Assembly: GCF_004011695.2 (NCBI RefSeq)
Contig: NC_082409.1
Coordinates: 744,001 to 808,000 of the forward strand
Direction of reading: 5' to 3'
Origin: Ascochyta rabiei
Lineage: Eukaryota; Ascomycota; Dothideomycetes; Pleosporales; Didymellaceae
Length of the DNA stretch: 64,000 nucleotides
Shown here: positions 1-11,026 of the stretch, piece by piece
How positions within the stretch are numbered: position 1 is the stretch's first letter
Layout of the letters: every line of letters begins with the position of its first letter
Program-made: the position numbers and the translations under genes
Notes under the pieces: model-generated
Seen by the model: the letters and a program-made list of their open reading frames with translations, nothing else
What the model was told of the DNA's origin: nothing
The model's database searches: none

Positions 1-1861
1 TACCCCACGGGCGAGCCGCTCAACGGGCGAGCCGCTCACTTTTGCCAAGCCCCTACCAAACTTCTCCTCCTACACCAATGTCTTCTTAACAACACCATTT
101 AGACGCGTTAAAGGAAGCTCAGATATAGCTTGCGCTCCAGGCTCTTAAACAAGACGCAAATCTCTCTCAGCAACGCGCTGCAGCTATCTACAGGGTCCCT
201 TAAAAGACACTAAGCAACCAACACACAGGACAACCTTCACACGCAGATTCTATAGCCAACTTACAGAAGCTAGATAACAATAAGGAGGAGGTAATTATTA
301 AGCATGTTCTTAAGCTAGATACGTAAGGATTTTCCTCTTAGCTCTTAGATGTAGCTACTATAGCCAATTCTTTGCGCGCTAAGCGCAATCTAGGCCCTAT
401 TGGCGTAAACTGGCCTAGTACGTTTGTTAAGCAACACCTAGAGCTTAAAGTTAAGTTTAATCGCAAGTACGACTATAAGAGAGCCCTCTGTAAGGATTCT
501 GAGGTTCTACAGGGCTGGTTTGGCCTGGTAGCTAACATTAAAGCTAAGTATAGCATCTAGGATAAAGACACGTACAACTTTAACAAGACAGGCTTTATAA
601 TAGGCCAGATCTCCCTAGGAGCAGTTATTACAGCTTCAGAACAACAGGGTCGGCCAAAGGCTATCTAGCCAGGCAACCAAGAGTGGGCTACGGCTATAGT
701 AAGCATTAATGCCAAAGGATAGGCTATTCTGGCCTTCCTTATCTTTAAAGCCTACTACTACCTCTCTGCCTGGTACAAAGAAGAGGATCTGCCTTACAAC
801 TGGGTTATTAGAGTCTCTGATAACAGCTAGACTACTAACAAGCTTGGTCTTAACTAGTTAAAGCACTTTAACAGGCATACAAAGGAGCGTACTATTAGCA
901 CCTACTGTTTACTTATTATTAATAGTTATAAGAGCCATAACTCTCTTAAATTCCAGCAATACTGTAAGAATAACAAGATTATTGCTCTCTGTTTGCCTTC
1001 TTACTTATTACACCTTACACAGCCCCTTAATGTGGGTTATTTTACTGCTTTAAAGAAGGCGTATAGGCGCTAAGCCAAAATACTTATACGTAACTAGATT
1101 AACTACATTATAAAGACAGAGTTCCTGCCATGCTTTATACGCGCCTACAATGCTGCAATTACTTCTAAGAACATCTAGGGAGGGTTCTAAGGTGCTGGAT
1201 TGGTCCTATTTAACCCAGACCGGGTTATAATAGCCCTTAATGTGAAGTTACGCACTCTATTACTACCACTACCTGTTAACAACAAGCTCTGGCAGTCGCA
1301 AACCCCAAGCAACACCCTTAAACTTAGGTCGCAATTAACGCTTGTAAAGACAAGGATTCAGAGGCATATAGATAGTTCGCCTACCTCTATAGTTAAGGCG
1401 TTTAAGAAGGTAGTAAAAGGGGCAGCAATAATTGCGCATAAGCTAGTGTTAGCGCAACAGAAGATTACTTAGCTTTAAGCTACTAATAAGGCAGCCATAT
1501 AACAAAAATTACACAAAAGAAAGCAAGTTTAGGCAGAAGGGACCCTAATAGTTAAGGATAGCCTGCGATTAACAACTCTAAAGGAGTTTGGGGCGCGTAG
1601 TGATGGGAAGAAGGCAAAGAAGCAGGTGCGCGCTGAAGGAGGTGAGCCCTCCCAAAGACGCTGTAGACAGTGCAATCAGACAGGACACAACGCGCAAACG
1701 TGTCAGAAAGAGGTAGAAGTAGTTTCTAAATAGTATTACAGGCCATACTGCACTTTACAGCACCAAACTGGGTTGTTTTGGGCCATAATAGGGTGGAGTT
1801 TGGTGGGGGCTTGGCAAAAGTGAGCGGCTCGCCTGTTGAGCGGCTCGCCCGTGGGGTACGT
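1..1861 (+). mobile_element. pogo/Fot1-type DNA transposon, copy 1 (left tip outside window)
   Basis: The two ends are inverted repeats of about 55 bp. The first bases of the window match the reverse complement of the stretch ending at 1861, and the right end is followed by TA (1862-1863), the target duplication of the Tc1/mariner/pogo group. Comparison with the second copy at 20112-21974 suggests only about 3 bp of the left end is missing. Each terminal repeat holds a near-perfect direct duplication of the 14-mer GGGCGAGCCGCTCA (near 9-22 and 25-38 on the left), which could be paired transposase binding sites. The interior is a decayed transposase gene. Change of CpA to TpA on both strands explains the many TAG and TAA codons, so the element is dead. 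Confidence 0.9.
78..1733 (+). pseudogene. Transposase of pogo/Fot1 copy 1, RIP-decayed
   Basis: One reading frame runs from the ATG at 78 to 1733 without a net frameshift and is interrupted only by TAG/TAA codons at former Gln and Trp positions. The N-terminal part reads as a psq-type helix-turn-helix (about 110-215). A CENP-B-like DNA-binding part follows (372-560, with GVNWPSTFVKQH), then the DDE catalytic core. The first catalytic Asp, normally DKTGF, reads NKTGF, and the second, normally in a D-S-Y-K-S-H context, reads NSYKSH; both are D-to-N changes expected from RIP. Near the C-terminus (about 1660-1705) is an intact CCHC zinc knuckle, CRQCNQTGHNAQTC. Length is about 550 codons, normal for the family. 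Not functional. Confidence 0.85.
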
Positions 1862-1863
1862 TA

Positions 1864-2827
1864 TGGGGCGCAAAGGACGCATGCTATTAACCTCAGGGGC
1901 CTCCATGTTAAGGACGCCATCTTCCAAATTATAGAGGATAATGCGGATCTTACTAAGCTGGTTGTTATAGTCCTTATAGAGCTGTTAAAGTTAGTTATTA
2001 TAACCTATAATAGATTATAGTCAGTCTAAAGGATAAAAATACATACAGTAATACACTCTTAGTTAGTAGAGAAGCACCTAAAGCAGCGCATAACCTGTTC
2101 CTTGTTACCAGAAGCTGTCTCTAGCTGCTAGGACTTGTACAGGTCGCAATTGTTCTTAGTAAGCTAGGCATAAACACAACTAACCCTGCCACAATGCTTA
2201 AATTAACTAGAAGCAAAGCTGTAAATGCACTAAACGCAAAGCTAAATGGACTAGACGCTATTATAGGCCATATTGTTACTAACTACGTTTAAATCTATAG
2301 TTGCGTGTAGCCTTAACAGAGAAAGGGCTTAGTAGTAGTAGTGTAGTAGGCTTAGGGCCGGGAAATGCTTATATAGTGCAGTTCAATTCTAAAGAACTTA
2401 GTTAGCTACCTGTAGGACCCTAACAACCTATAATAACCTATAAGGACACATTCCAGAACAATAAAGGAAAATCTATTTAAGCTAATAGATATTATTAACT
2501 TACTAAAAAGAGGAGTAGAGTGTAGTAGTAATAGTCTAAAATAGGGAAGTACAATAGTTATACCTGGACCCTAAGCTAGCAGCGCATAGACCTACTTATT
2601 TTACAGGCAACTGCGCAAAATCAGAGGTAAGAGAAGAAGTGAAGTGAAGGTAAAGGTGGAGGAGGCCGAATCCCCTAACAGGTTTAAGGAAAATCCTTCT
2701 ACCACTAAAACACGCACCTAGGGTAACAGCAATGCCCTATAGACTATAATAGTCTATAATTACTTACTTAATCTTAAAAGCCTACTATCTTAGTTACTTA
2801 GGACAAGTAACCCTAGAAGGGGGATAT
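1864..2827 (+). pseudogene. Unrecognised remnant coding region, probably the 3' interior of an LTR element
   Basis: This stretch lies between the right end of pogo copy 1 and an LTR at 2828. A coding-like frame is visible on the plus strand, with runs such as RSKAVNALNAKLNGLD (near 2210-2260) and a basic tail near 2600-2720, cut by stops of the RIP type. I could not assign it to RNase H, integrase or any other family. A purine-rich run ending at about 2823 lies just before the LTR, as a polypurine tract would. It is therefore best read as the downstream end of an LTR retrotransposon whose upstream part is beyond the pogo insertion and the window edge. Confidence 0.45.
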
Positions 2828-3024
2828 TGTTAGGCCTACTCCTTCCGCTTGTTCTGCATAAGGAGCCAAGAGTCTAATTGCGTAGTAGGGGTGGCGTAAC
2901 TATATAGCCTACGTGAATCACTCTAATCCTTTCAGCAGCAATTCGTCTATCCATAACCTGCAAATACACACTCTATCTTTAAATGCTTAATAACGTGCCA
3001 CCCCTCTAAAGAGAGATCCTAACA
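2828..3024 (+). repeat. LTR (197 bp), probably 3' LTR of a second retrotransposon
   Basis: It starts TGTTAGG and ends CCTAACA, so it has the TG...CA ends and the short inverted tips of an LTR. The polypurine-like run AGAAGGGGG lies directly upstream. The five bases on each side (GATAT and ATATA) do not match, which argues against a solo LTR and for a 3' LTR with its body to the left. No second copy is in the window. Confidence 0.6.
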
Positions 3025-3287
3025 ATATAATAATTAAGGTATACTAAGCCTAAGTTAATATTTCTATAATAATATAGGTTATAAGAAGAGTAAGTGCTAT
3101 CTATATAATAGGCAGGAATGTTAAGGACTAGCCTTAGGGTGGGATGCTATAAGGGTCGATATGGTATTGTATCTCTTAAGGAGGTAACACGTTGCGTGTC
3201 CTTCTAATATGTCTGTAGGGCACGTGACCGCCCCGTCTCGCTTAAGGCTTAGACAAGGTCTGAGCCCATAACAAGGAAGTATGTTCT
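3025..3287. other. Old host sequence left of the copia insertion
   Basis: No gene is visible. The stretch is AT-rich in its first half and contains a less decayed patch at about 3170-3270. Its last five bases, GTTCT, are the copia target duplication, so it was once continuous with the sequence starting at 8481. The box AAGTATGTTC ends at 3286; with the copia removed it lies 11 bp before the next palindromic box at 8486. Confidence 0.5.
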
Positions 3288-3449
3288 TGTTAGATAATAT
3301 GCTTAATGTGCAAAGATAATAATAAAGGTAATTAATTAATAATTATCTGTCTTAATAGCTCATTTTATGTGTGTGTGCCGCTAGCCCCTAAGTTAACCAA
3401 GGTTAACCCTAAACCCCTAACTTGGCTTAGCAAGGTTAGTTATCTAACA
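3288..3449 (-). repeat. Copia 3' LTR (162 bp)
   Basis: It begins TGTTAGATAA and ends TTATCTAACA, a 10-bp inverted tip. It matches 8319-8480 along its length apart from a few transitions of the RIP type. The central GCCGCTAGCCCCTAAG stretch is identical in both copies. Confidence 0.9.
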
Positions 3450-6400
3450 CACCCCCTTAGCTTTAAGGCCCTTTTAAAGCTAGACACAATTAGCTCTTAT
3501 TATACCTCTAGGTTAGCAAGCTTTTAGTTAAGTAATTCTATCTAGGTGTTAGCTAGCTTTCTTTGTTTAGTATGTTTCTTTAGTCCTAGCTACCTTAGGA
3601 AGGTTAACTACTTGCTTGTAGGCAGAGCCTTTATAAGTCTGTTAGCTAACATCTTAGTAGATAGGACATAGGTTACTGTTATAGTGCCTTTACTTACCTT
3701 TTATTATAGCTAGTAGTTATAAATATCTATATATTATAGTTTAGTTTAGAGTTTTAAGACTTCCTTATTAATTAATTAGATAGTCTAGGTATTATTGTAT
3801 TAAATAGTAATTATTAATTATAAGAGGTATATGCTAAGTTCTAATAATAGTTGTAAGATAAAGATAGCTTCCTTAGCTACCTGTGCTAGGGTAAGTAGCT
3901 CTACTTTAGTTATTAATATAGTAACTGTGTCTTGTTTATTAGCTTTCTAGGTAATAAGTCCTCTATATAGTTTAATAGTATATCCTTAAGAGCTCTTCCT
4001 ATTAAGAGTATTATTAGCAAATAATGCATTACTAGTAACTACTAGGTGCTTATTACCTCTAAAGGTAAGGGATAGGTCTTATGTCCCTTATAGGTACAAT
4101 AGTACTTAATCTACTACGTTATAGTGCTGCTGTCTAGAGTTAGTTAGAAATTGTGCCAGCCTAGATGTGGCAAAGGCAATATTAGGCCTAGTAGTAACTG
4201 CAGTAAAGAGGAGAGATCTAATCTTTCTCTAGTATTTGTTAATTTCTAATACTGCAGCTTCCCCTTTATTTAGTAGAAGCTTAATACTTAATATTAGTGT
4301 GTTGTGTTGTATATCTGTCTTATCTGCTAAGGAGACAATTTTGTTAATATATAACGCCTGTAAGAGAAGGATCCTTAGGTTATCTTAATCTTAGGTTATC
4401 TCTACTCCTAGGAACTATTACAGATTATTTCCTCCTGTAACAGAGTATTTGTTAGTAATATAGCTAAGGGCCTTGTCTACCTTATATCTTCTATTTAGGT
4501 AATAGGCTATAATAATATTGTCTATATAGAAGAAGATAGTAACTCTATTCTTAAGTAAGTAGTAGGGTTTATAGGGAACAACTGCAAATCTATAGCTTGT
4601 TAGAGTAGATATAAATTCCTTCTACTAGAGGAGTAGAGAGATTCTTAGTCTATATAGTGCCTTATATAGCTGTAGGACTATACCTAGTTTCTAATACCTA
4701 CATAGCATCCTTATATAGACCTCTCTATTAATTAATATATAAATAAAGGCGTTTATAATATTAAACTACTTAAGTTTTAGGTTATATGCTGCTAAAATTA
4801 CTATAAGTATTCTAAAGGACCTGCTAGCTAGTGTTGCTGCGTAGGTATCTTTAGAAGTAATGTTTTATTACTAGTTACCTTAGACTACTAGTTGCGCCTT
4901 ATATTTAAGTAGGTAGTAGTTCTTATTAAGCTTATACGTGTATACCTACATACAGTTAAGTACCTAGTGTCCTACTACCTTAGTCTTTATTAGGGGTACT
5001 TTAGACTATAACTTTATAGTCTAATAGCTGCTAAGGTGTTCTTACTTAGCTTCTTTAAACTATTAGTAAAGTAGGTAGTCCTCCAGGTTTAATTGTGCTG
5101 TTAGCTCTAGTAGGAGTTAGCTTTAATAAGGCTTAAGCCCTTTTATTAGCATTTATTTTAACCTAGCCTTATTAATATTATTGCTCTAGTATGTGCCTAT
5201 GCATCTGCCTTATATACTAGCTATAAATACAGCCTTCTACAGGATAGTTTATAAAGTTCCTTAAGATTATACTAGCGTTAATTTTAACTAATTAGCAGTT
5301 AACTAGTGCCACCTGCTAACTCTTAATTAGCTGTTACCTCTTGCTAACTAGAATAACAATAACGTGTTTATTAATAACATAACTAGTAGTAGAGTTAGAG
5401 GAGGGGTTAGATATATATGTCTAGCTTTCTGTCTATTATTATAACCTAGTTAATCTTCTATAGTATTTAAGTGTGTAATAGTGTTATTCTTATAGAATAA
5501 CTAGATTTTAGCCTTATTTTAGGGTAGAGGTAGAAGCTCTACGCTTCTTATCTATATTGCTATCTCTTTAATAGTGCTGTGCATAAGATTGTCTATTAGG
5601 TCCTAAGTCTAGCTACTAAAGACAGTATCCTTATTAAAGATTACATCTCTTATACTAATAACTTTTGCTAAGGTTAGAATCTATATCTAATATATGTTTA
5701 AGGATTAGTATCCTACTAGGTATCCTACCTATACTCTTAGGTCTAGTTACTAGAGTTATAACTTTCCTTAAAGGGTGTTACTTATAAGAGCAAAGGCTTT
5801 ACATCTATATACTTTTAGGTATACCTAGTTTAGTTTCTTACTTTATATATTTAGGCTAGCTAGTTAAGCTGTATAGGGAAAGAACATATTATAAGGTGTT
5901 TTCTAGTTATTTAATAACCTTAGTGTTTAGTTATGTAGGTACACTACTGCCTTTACAATCTCTAGCTATATTTTCTATAGTAGGTTTACGTCTAATCTTA
6001 TAGTGCGTACCTTATCTTTTATTACACCCCCTAAGCGTTTAGCACCTCTATTCTGTGCTTAGGTGTCTAGTGTAGAAGGCTTAAGCCTAATTAATTATGC
6101 AGCGCACTATCTTAATACTTCTAGTTTTATTATAGTAATTTTACTATTACACTTAATTACCTTAACCTGGATTTTATATTGTTTGAATAGGAATTGTGTA
6201 AGAGTGTCTAGGAAGTAGATAATTATCTTTCCTAGTTAATTATCTTTAAAATAGAAGTCCTAGAGGAACCTAGATTGCCTGTTAACAGTAAGCAATTGGC
6301 TCTTTTTCTTAGTAAAGATTCCTTCTATATATAAGTAGAAGTTAATTACTATACATTCTCCTAGTCCTTTATTACTTATTTGTAGTATTTAACTAATTTG

Positions 6401-8318
6401 CCTCTTAGTCTTAGCTTGTCTGTAAGCATTACATTAGACTGTAGTAATACCCCTAACTCTTACCCCCTAAGATTGTTAGATAAGGTGTTTAATAGTAGCA
6501 GCTCTAGGGTGCCCTATTTGCTTGTAATATAGCAGAGCAGTAGTAGTCTTAGGTGTTTAGCTTTGTGTTAATTATATTCTAAATACTATCTATAGCTGTT
6601 CCCTAAGTACCTATTATCTATGTTGTTTATCTAAGGATGTAATAGCTGTATTGTCTACCTATCTAAGCTAAGTTAGATCTCTTTTTATGTCCTACTAGAT
6701 GCCCTACTAGCATAGTTGTTAGAAAGAGACAAGGTTGTAAAGTATGTCTAGGCACTATGCTATGTTATATAGTTTAAGAGTAGTTAGTTAGTTTGTGTTT
6801 AATAGATAGAGATAGACAGTGCTATATCCCTATATCTATACCTAAGAGTTTCCTACCTATAGGTAGTTATTTAATATAGGTAGAGTAAGGTCTTATATCT
6901 AGTCCTTATTGTTTATAATATAGATAGTTAATCCTAAGTTAAAGATAAAGAAGTTCCTTAGAGGGTAGCTTAGTAGCTCTATATTATATAATTCTTTAAC
7001 TAGACTTATATTAATTATTAATATCTTCTATCCCTATAGTTATCCTAAAGGTGCCTCTAGTGTTTAAGATGTCTTAATAGCTAGTGTCTTAGTGTAAGCT
7101 TGTTTTGCAGATCTAACCTAATCTTAAAAGTTAGCATTTTGTTCTATCCTAAATTATACTATTTTAGTAATTCTATTATATAGGGTAAACTATTCTAGTG
7201 CTTTATCTTTATAGACGTAGTAGAAATCTTCTAGTCTATAGCTTTGTCTATAAGTAGGGCATTTTGCTCCTCTAGCTGCTGCTGTATCCCCTCTTAGGGA
7301 CTGCTTAGATGTAGTTATTTAACTAAAGTTCTATTTTTAATAAGGTCTTCCCTAACTCTCCTGTGTAGTAGGAGTAGATAATGCGTCTTTAACAATATAA
7401 GAGGCGTCCCTGTTAGTGTCTAGGGTAGGTTTACTACTAGCAGTAAGAGTTAAGTTGTTCCCTACAGTAAAGGCGCCTCTTTACTATCTCCCCTTAGGGT
7501 AGTACTTACTTATATACTCTTAGAAGCGTTTTATTATTTCTCTATAAGTTATATTTTGTTCTTATCTACTATAGTCCTAGAATATTGTTACCTAGGTTAG
7601 CGCTATCTTTATTACTAAATCTAAGAAGTCTTAGACAGTGTCTTATATATTATATATTTTAGCAATACCCTCTATTTTAGCGTTAGTTACAGCATAATTA
7701 TAGTTAAGGAGCTAGGTATCCTAGCTCCTAGGTTGTCTTATTAGTTTAAGGGCTGCTAGGTATTAGTAGCGTGCGCGTAATTGTTCTTCTTTAGCATTAA
7801 TACTAACTATATATTTAAGGCTAATAAGCTATATTTAAATTAATTTACCTAGTTAGCAGTAGTTCTTTATAAGGTAAGGTAATACTAAGCTTTAGATAAA
7901 TATTACTACCTTGTCTAGGTTAGTTTGTTCCTTGTAGTAGTCTCTATCTGCTATCTTGTAGGATTTAAGGCAGCTCTTCTAATAGTTATTATCTTCCTTC
8001 TATGCCTTTAGGCTGTTAGCTAATAGTTTAGATAGGATTTTAGGAAGCTAAGGGTTTCCTTATTTATTATTGCTAAGGGCTAGCCTCCTCTTATAGTTAG
8101 TAATGTTTAGAGTATTAGGCACTTATAGCTTAGTCTTTAGAGAGATAGTCTAATTTAGGTCTATCTTCTCCTATACGTCTAGAGAGGCGCAGCAGGTCTA
8201 TAGTTAATGTAACTAAGGTATATAGGTTGTGTAATCTATAAGAATTATTATTAAATTATATATAGTTAATAGCAATATATTAAAAGGGTATTTTAGTAGT
8301 GTTAGTAAGACTCTTAAA
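3450..8318 (-). pseudogene. Copia gag-pol polyprotein remnant
   Basis: Read on the minus strand, the order is gag (about 8300-7100), protease region (about 6950), integrase (about 6700-5750), reverse transcriptase (about 5300-4300) and an RNase H region (about 4200-3500). This is the Ty1/copia order, with integrase before RT. Recognisable pieces are the former CCHC knuckle, the integrase segment ending in KGKL, and the RT box FFYIDNIII. Almost every former Gln, Trp or Arg(CGA) codon that RIP can hit is a stop. Reading frames can still be followed over hundreds of bases, so the damage is substitutions rather than indels. Confidence 0.85.
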
Positions 8319-8480
8319 TATTAGATAATATGCTTAATGTGTAAAGATAATAATAAAGGTAATTAATTAATAACTATCTGTCTTAATGGCTCATTTTATG
8401 TTTGTGTGCCGCTAGCCCCTAAGTTAACCAAGGTTAACCCTAAACCCCCAACTTGGCTCGGCAAGGTTGGTTATCTAACA
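8319..8480 (-). repeat. Copia 5' LTR (162 bp)
   Basis: This is the upstream LTR in the minus reading direction. It matches 3288-3449. Its first two plus-strand bases are TA where the other copy has TG, a typical RIP change. It is followed at 8481 by the target duplication GTTCT. Confidence 0.9.
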
Positions 8481-8985
8481 GTTCTAAACATGTTTTAGGA
8501 CGCTAAGAGAAAGTAACAGAGCAGGAAGTACTTAATCTAACTTATAAGAGTAAGGATAAAGATATACTAGCTCTTTTATAAGCTAATTCTTCTAGCTATA
8601 TTAAATAAAGGAAAAGAAGAAAAGATTTAGAATGTCTACAAATTAAAAGTATACTAAGAGAATCTCTTACTTAACTAGAGACTTAAGTTAGGTATATTGT
8701 ATAAAACGCGTTAAAAACACGTTCTAAATACCTTAATTTAGTAATACTTAATTAGCACCTTAACTATAGAATAAGATACAAGAATTTAAACAGAAGCAGG
8801 AGAAAGCTTAATTTAAAAAAGAAGTTTAGGAGTAGGATATTAAGTAAAGAGAGGACACTCTTTATCTAAAAGAGTAGGAGCTTAATATTTAAAGAAGAGA
8901 GCTAGCTGTGTAGTAACTTAAGAAAGAACTTTAGCTATAAGAATATATTTAAAACACGTTCTAGCTATATTTCTCTGCTCCTTAA
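8481..8985 (+). pseudogene. Degenerate coding island with a coiled-coil-like segment
   Basis: From about 8770 to 8950 one plus-strand frame is rich in Lys, Glu, Leu and stops of the CAA/CAG-derived type, for example FKKEV and KKEL. If the stops are read as former Gln, the segment would be a highly charged heptad-like coiled coil. I do not recognise the family. The region carries palindromic boxes spaced 11 bp apart at 8704/8715 and 8941/8952. It ends at the solo gypsy LTR. Confidence 0.4.
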
Positions 8986-10423
8986 TGTTAGGACTTCTAC
9001 TAAGGTAAGATGGTAACCTACTAGTATGTGTTACAACCTACTAGCAGATTCTATCAAACCTAGTAGAACCTTCCTTCACTTGCCTTCACTTTCACTTGCA
9101 GAGAGCATAGGCCTTACTACTATAAGTAGGCCTCTCTCTCCGCCCTCTTGTAGCTCGCTGTCTGCTATTTTATTCACTCCTCTTTTAAATCCATCAGTTC
9201 ACCAGATCGCTACTTTTATGCTTGTGAAGTCTGCCTTACATTAAGTAGGCTTAGTTTAGTAAAAAAAATTAACGCTAGTAAAAGCAAAGAATTAGCATGT
9301 CTTAACAAACTACCTTCCCTTCTACTACTAACTATTAAATACTACTCTTTACTCTTCTACTATATAGGTATTAAGACTCTCTTACTTTATATAAGCTTAT
9401 ATAAACATACTATAAACATATTCCTAATATATTTAGCCTTTGTACTAAGAGTATGCTGCTCTACTAACATTACTTCTTAGGTTAGTAGGGTTTAGTAAGC
9501 GTAATAAGCAGGGAGAACTTATTATCTACTAAGGAGAGTTATTCTGTTAGGCTGTTATGTATAAGGACTAACTTTATAAAGTATACTTTAATAATATATT
9601 TATACTATATTACTAACATATTTAGTAGAAATTTAGTAAATAAGGTAGGCTTATTACCTATCTTAAGAAGTATTATTTAGACTATAAGCCTGCAGCCTAA
9701 CAGACTAGCTAGTCTACTATTTATTAAAAGTATAAAGCTTTTAATTTCTTTTATAATATAATAAAGTAGCACTATAGTGTTCTAAAAGCTTATTCTGCTC
9801 CTAACCTAGAACAGACTAAGAACGTGTCTAAAACATATTCTCCTTAACCTACCTTACCCCTAGGACCTATTATAGATAATAATAAACAGGTTTAACCTAA
9901 ACTTATTCTAGATATGCCTGTATAACAGTTCAGCCTACCTACAGCTTCTATAGATAGTCTTTTAGTAGAGGATAGCCCTACTATAGTTAAACTAGTACTA
10001 AAGATTCCTTAAACACGTTTAAAGAGAAATGTGCTAAAAAGAAAGCTTATATTTAAGTACCTGCTCTACTAATCTAGTAATATAAAATTAGGTAGAAAGA
10101 AGGGACAGCTAAACTACAAAGAATGTGCTAGGATGTTAAAAGAAAATTGTATTCTCTACCTATATTAAAACTATAAGAAGTCTAATCTTAAAAGTAAGTT
10201 TATATAGAATATGTTTATAATATATTTACCTACTAACAGATATCAGAATACTTATTTAAAAAGTAGTATATTTTTAAGTAATTCTTTAATATATAATATA
10301 TATATCAGGCTTCCTATATTTCTTAAATACTTAGAGAGAAATCTTAAGTAACTATACTTAATTTTATAATTATATATAACTATAGTATAGAAAATAAGCT
10401 AGGAACATGTTATAAACGTGTTT
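8486..10423. repeat. Clusters of 10-bp palindromic boxes spaced 11 bp
   Basis: The box is close to RAACRYGTTY, for example AAACATGTTT at 8486 and AAACACGTTT at 10011. Boxes come in twos and threes with starts exactly 11 bp apart: 8704/8715, 8941/8952, 9403/9414/9425, 9592/9603/9614, 9820/9831, 10207/10218 and 10403/10414. AT-shifted versions such as TAATATATTT look like RIP products of the same box. The positions fall in all three reading frames, so coding does not explain them. The function is unknown. Confidence 0.65.
8986..9240 (+). repeat. Solo LTR of the gypsy chromovirus family
   Basis: It is about 255 bp, starts TGTTAGGACTTCTAC and ends GCCTTACA, and closely matches the two LTRs of the full-length gypsy at 10446 and 18530. 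There is no internal region beside it, so it is a recombination product. TTAA on both sides (8982-8985 and 9241-9244) could be a 4-bp target duplication, but the fifth base differs. It shows that the family inserted at least twice in this island. Confidence 0.85.
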
Positions 10424-10445
10424 AAGGGCTAGTAAGGTTAGAAGG
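9241..10445 (+). pseudogene. Degenerate coding island, continuation of the old host element
   Basis: A plus-strand frame can be followed from about 9640 to 10370 with few stops. It has Lys- and Leu-rich runs such as LGRKKGQLNYKECARMLKE (near 10090-10145) and a Pro/Thr-rich part near 9850-9990. It does not match any transposase, gag or pol motif I know. Base composition is extremely AT-rich, and TpA is common at the expense of CpA. The stretch holds clusters of the 11-bp-spaced palindromic boxes (9403-9434, 9592-9623, 9820-9840, 10207-10227, 10403-10423). Its last five bases, GAAGG, are the gypsy target duplication, so it continues at 18796. Confidence 0.4.
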
Positions 10446-10711
10446 TGTTAGGACTTCTGCTAAGGTAAGATGGCACAACCTACTAGTAGTGTCACAACCT
10501 ACTAGTAGATGTCACAACCTACTAGCAGAACCTTCCTGCTTTCACTAGCAACGCCGTTCCCTTCACTAGCAGAGAGCTTAGGCCTCGCTACTATAAGTAG
10601 GCCTCTCTCTCCGCCCTCTTGTAGCTCTCTGTCTGCTATTTTGTTTACTCTACTTTCGAATCTATCAGTTCACTAGATCGCTACTTTTGTGCTTGTGAAG
10701 TCTGCCTTACA
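10446..10711 (+). repeat. Gypsy 5' LTR (266 bp)
   Basis: It starts TGTTAGGACTTCTGC and ends GCCTTACA. Inside is a short tandem of CACAACCTACTAGTAG-type units (about 10472-10525). It matches 18530-18795 with only a few differences, for example TGTT here and TGTC there at the tip. Confidence 0.93.
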
Positions 10712-11026
10712 TAATAGCAGACCTAACAGCTAAAATTTAGCTTTCTCTCAGGCTTCCGCCTTTGTTAAGCTAGTAGTTGGCTACTGCTGCTTAAGGTTGT
10801 ACTGAAGTTTTGGTCTGGTGTGCTATCTCTTTGCTGAGTATTGGCCCTATTCAGAGTCCTTTTCTTAGTCCCTATCCCCTACCAGCGCGGATAGTGAGTG
10901 CCTGTTTTTAAGTACAAATTAGCCTCCCCTGCGCGTCTTCTAAGTACAGATTTCCCGTTCGACGTTTGGTAGGCCAAATTGTCGCTTTTTTCCAGGTTAC
11001 AGAGTACTGGCCTGTTGCTTTCCCCC

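Larger units (their letters stand above)
3288..8480 (-). mobile_element. Ty1/copia LTR retrotransposon, full-length but heavily RIP-decayed
   Basis: Two LTRs of 162 bp (3288-3449 and 8319-8480) share nearly all bases, and the element is flanked by the direct duplication GTTCT (3283-3287 and 8481-8485). Coding order shows that it runs on the minus strand. A gag zinc knuckle with two of its residues lost lies near 7235-7275. An integrase core with a recognisable GGVIKDK stretch lies near 5750-6250, where the expected catalytic Glu region reads GAKRLGG. The reverse-transcriptase box, normally FYVDD, reads FYIDN at about 4501-4536. A purine run (reverse complement of 3450-3463) lies next to the 3' LTR, as a polypurine tract should. 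Stops occur every few codons, so no protein can be made. It is the most decayed element in the window. Confidence 0.9.
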
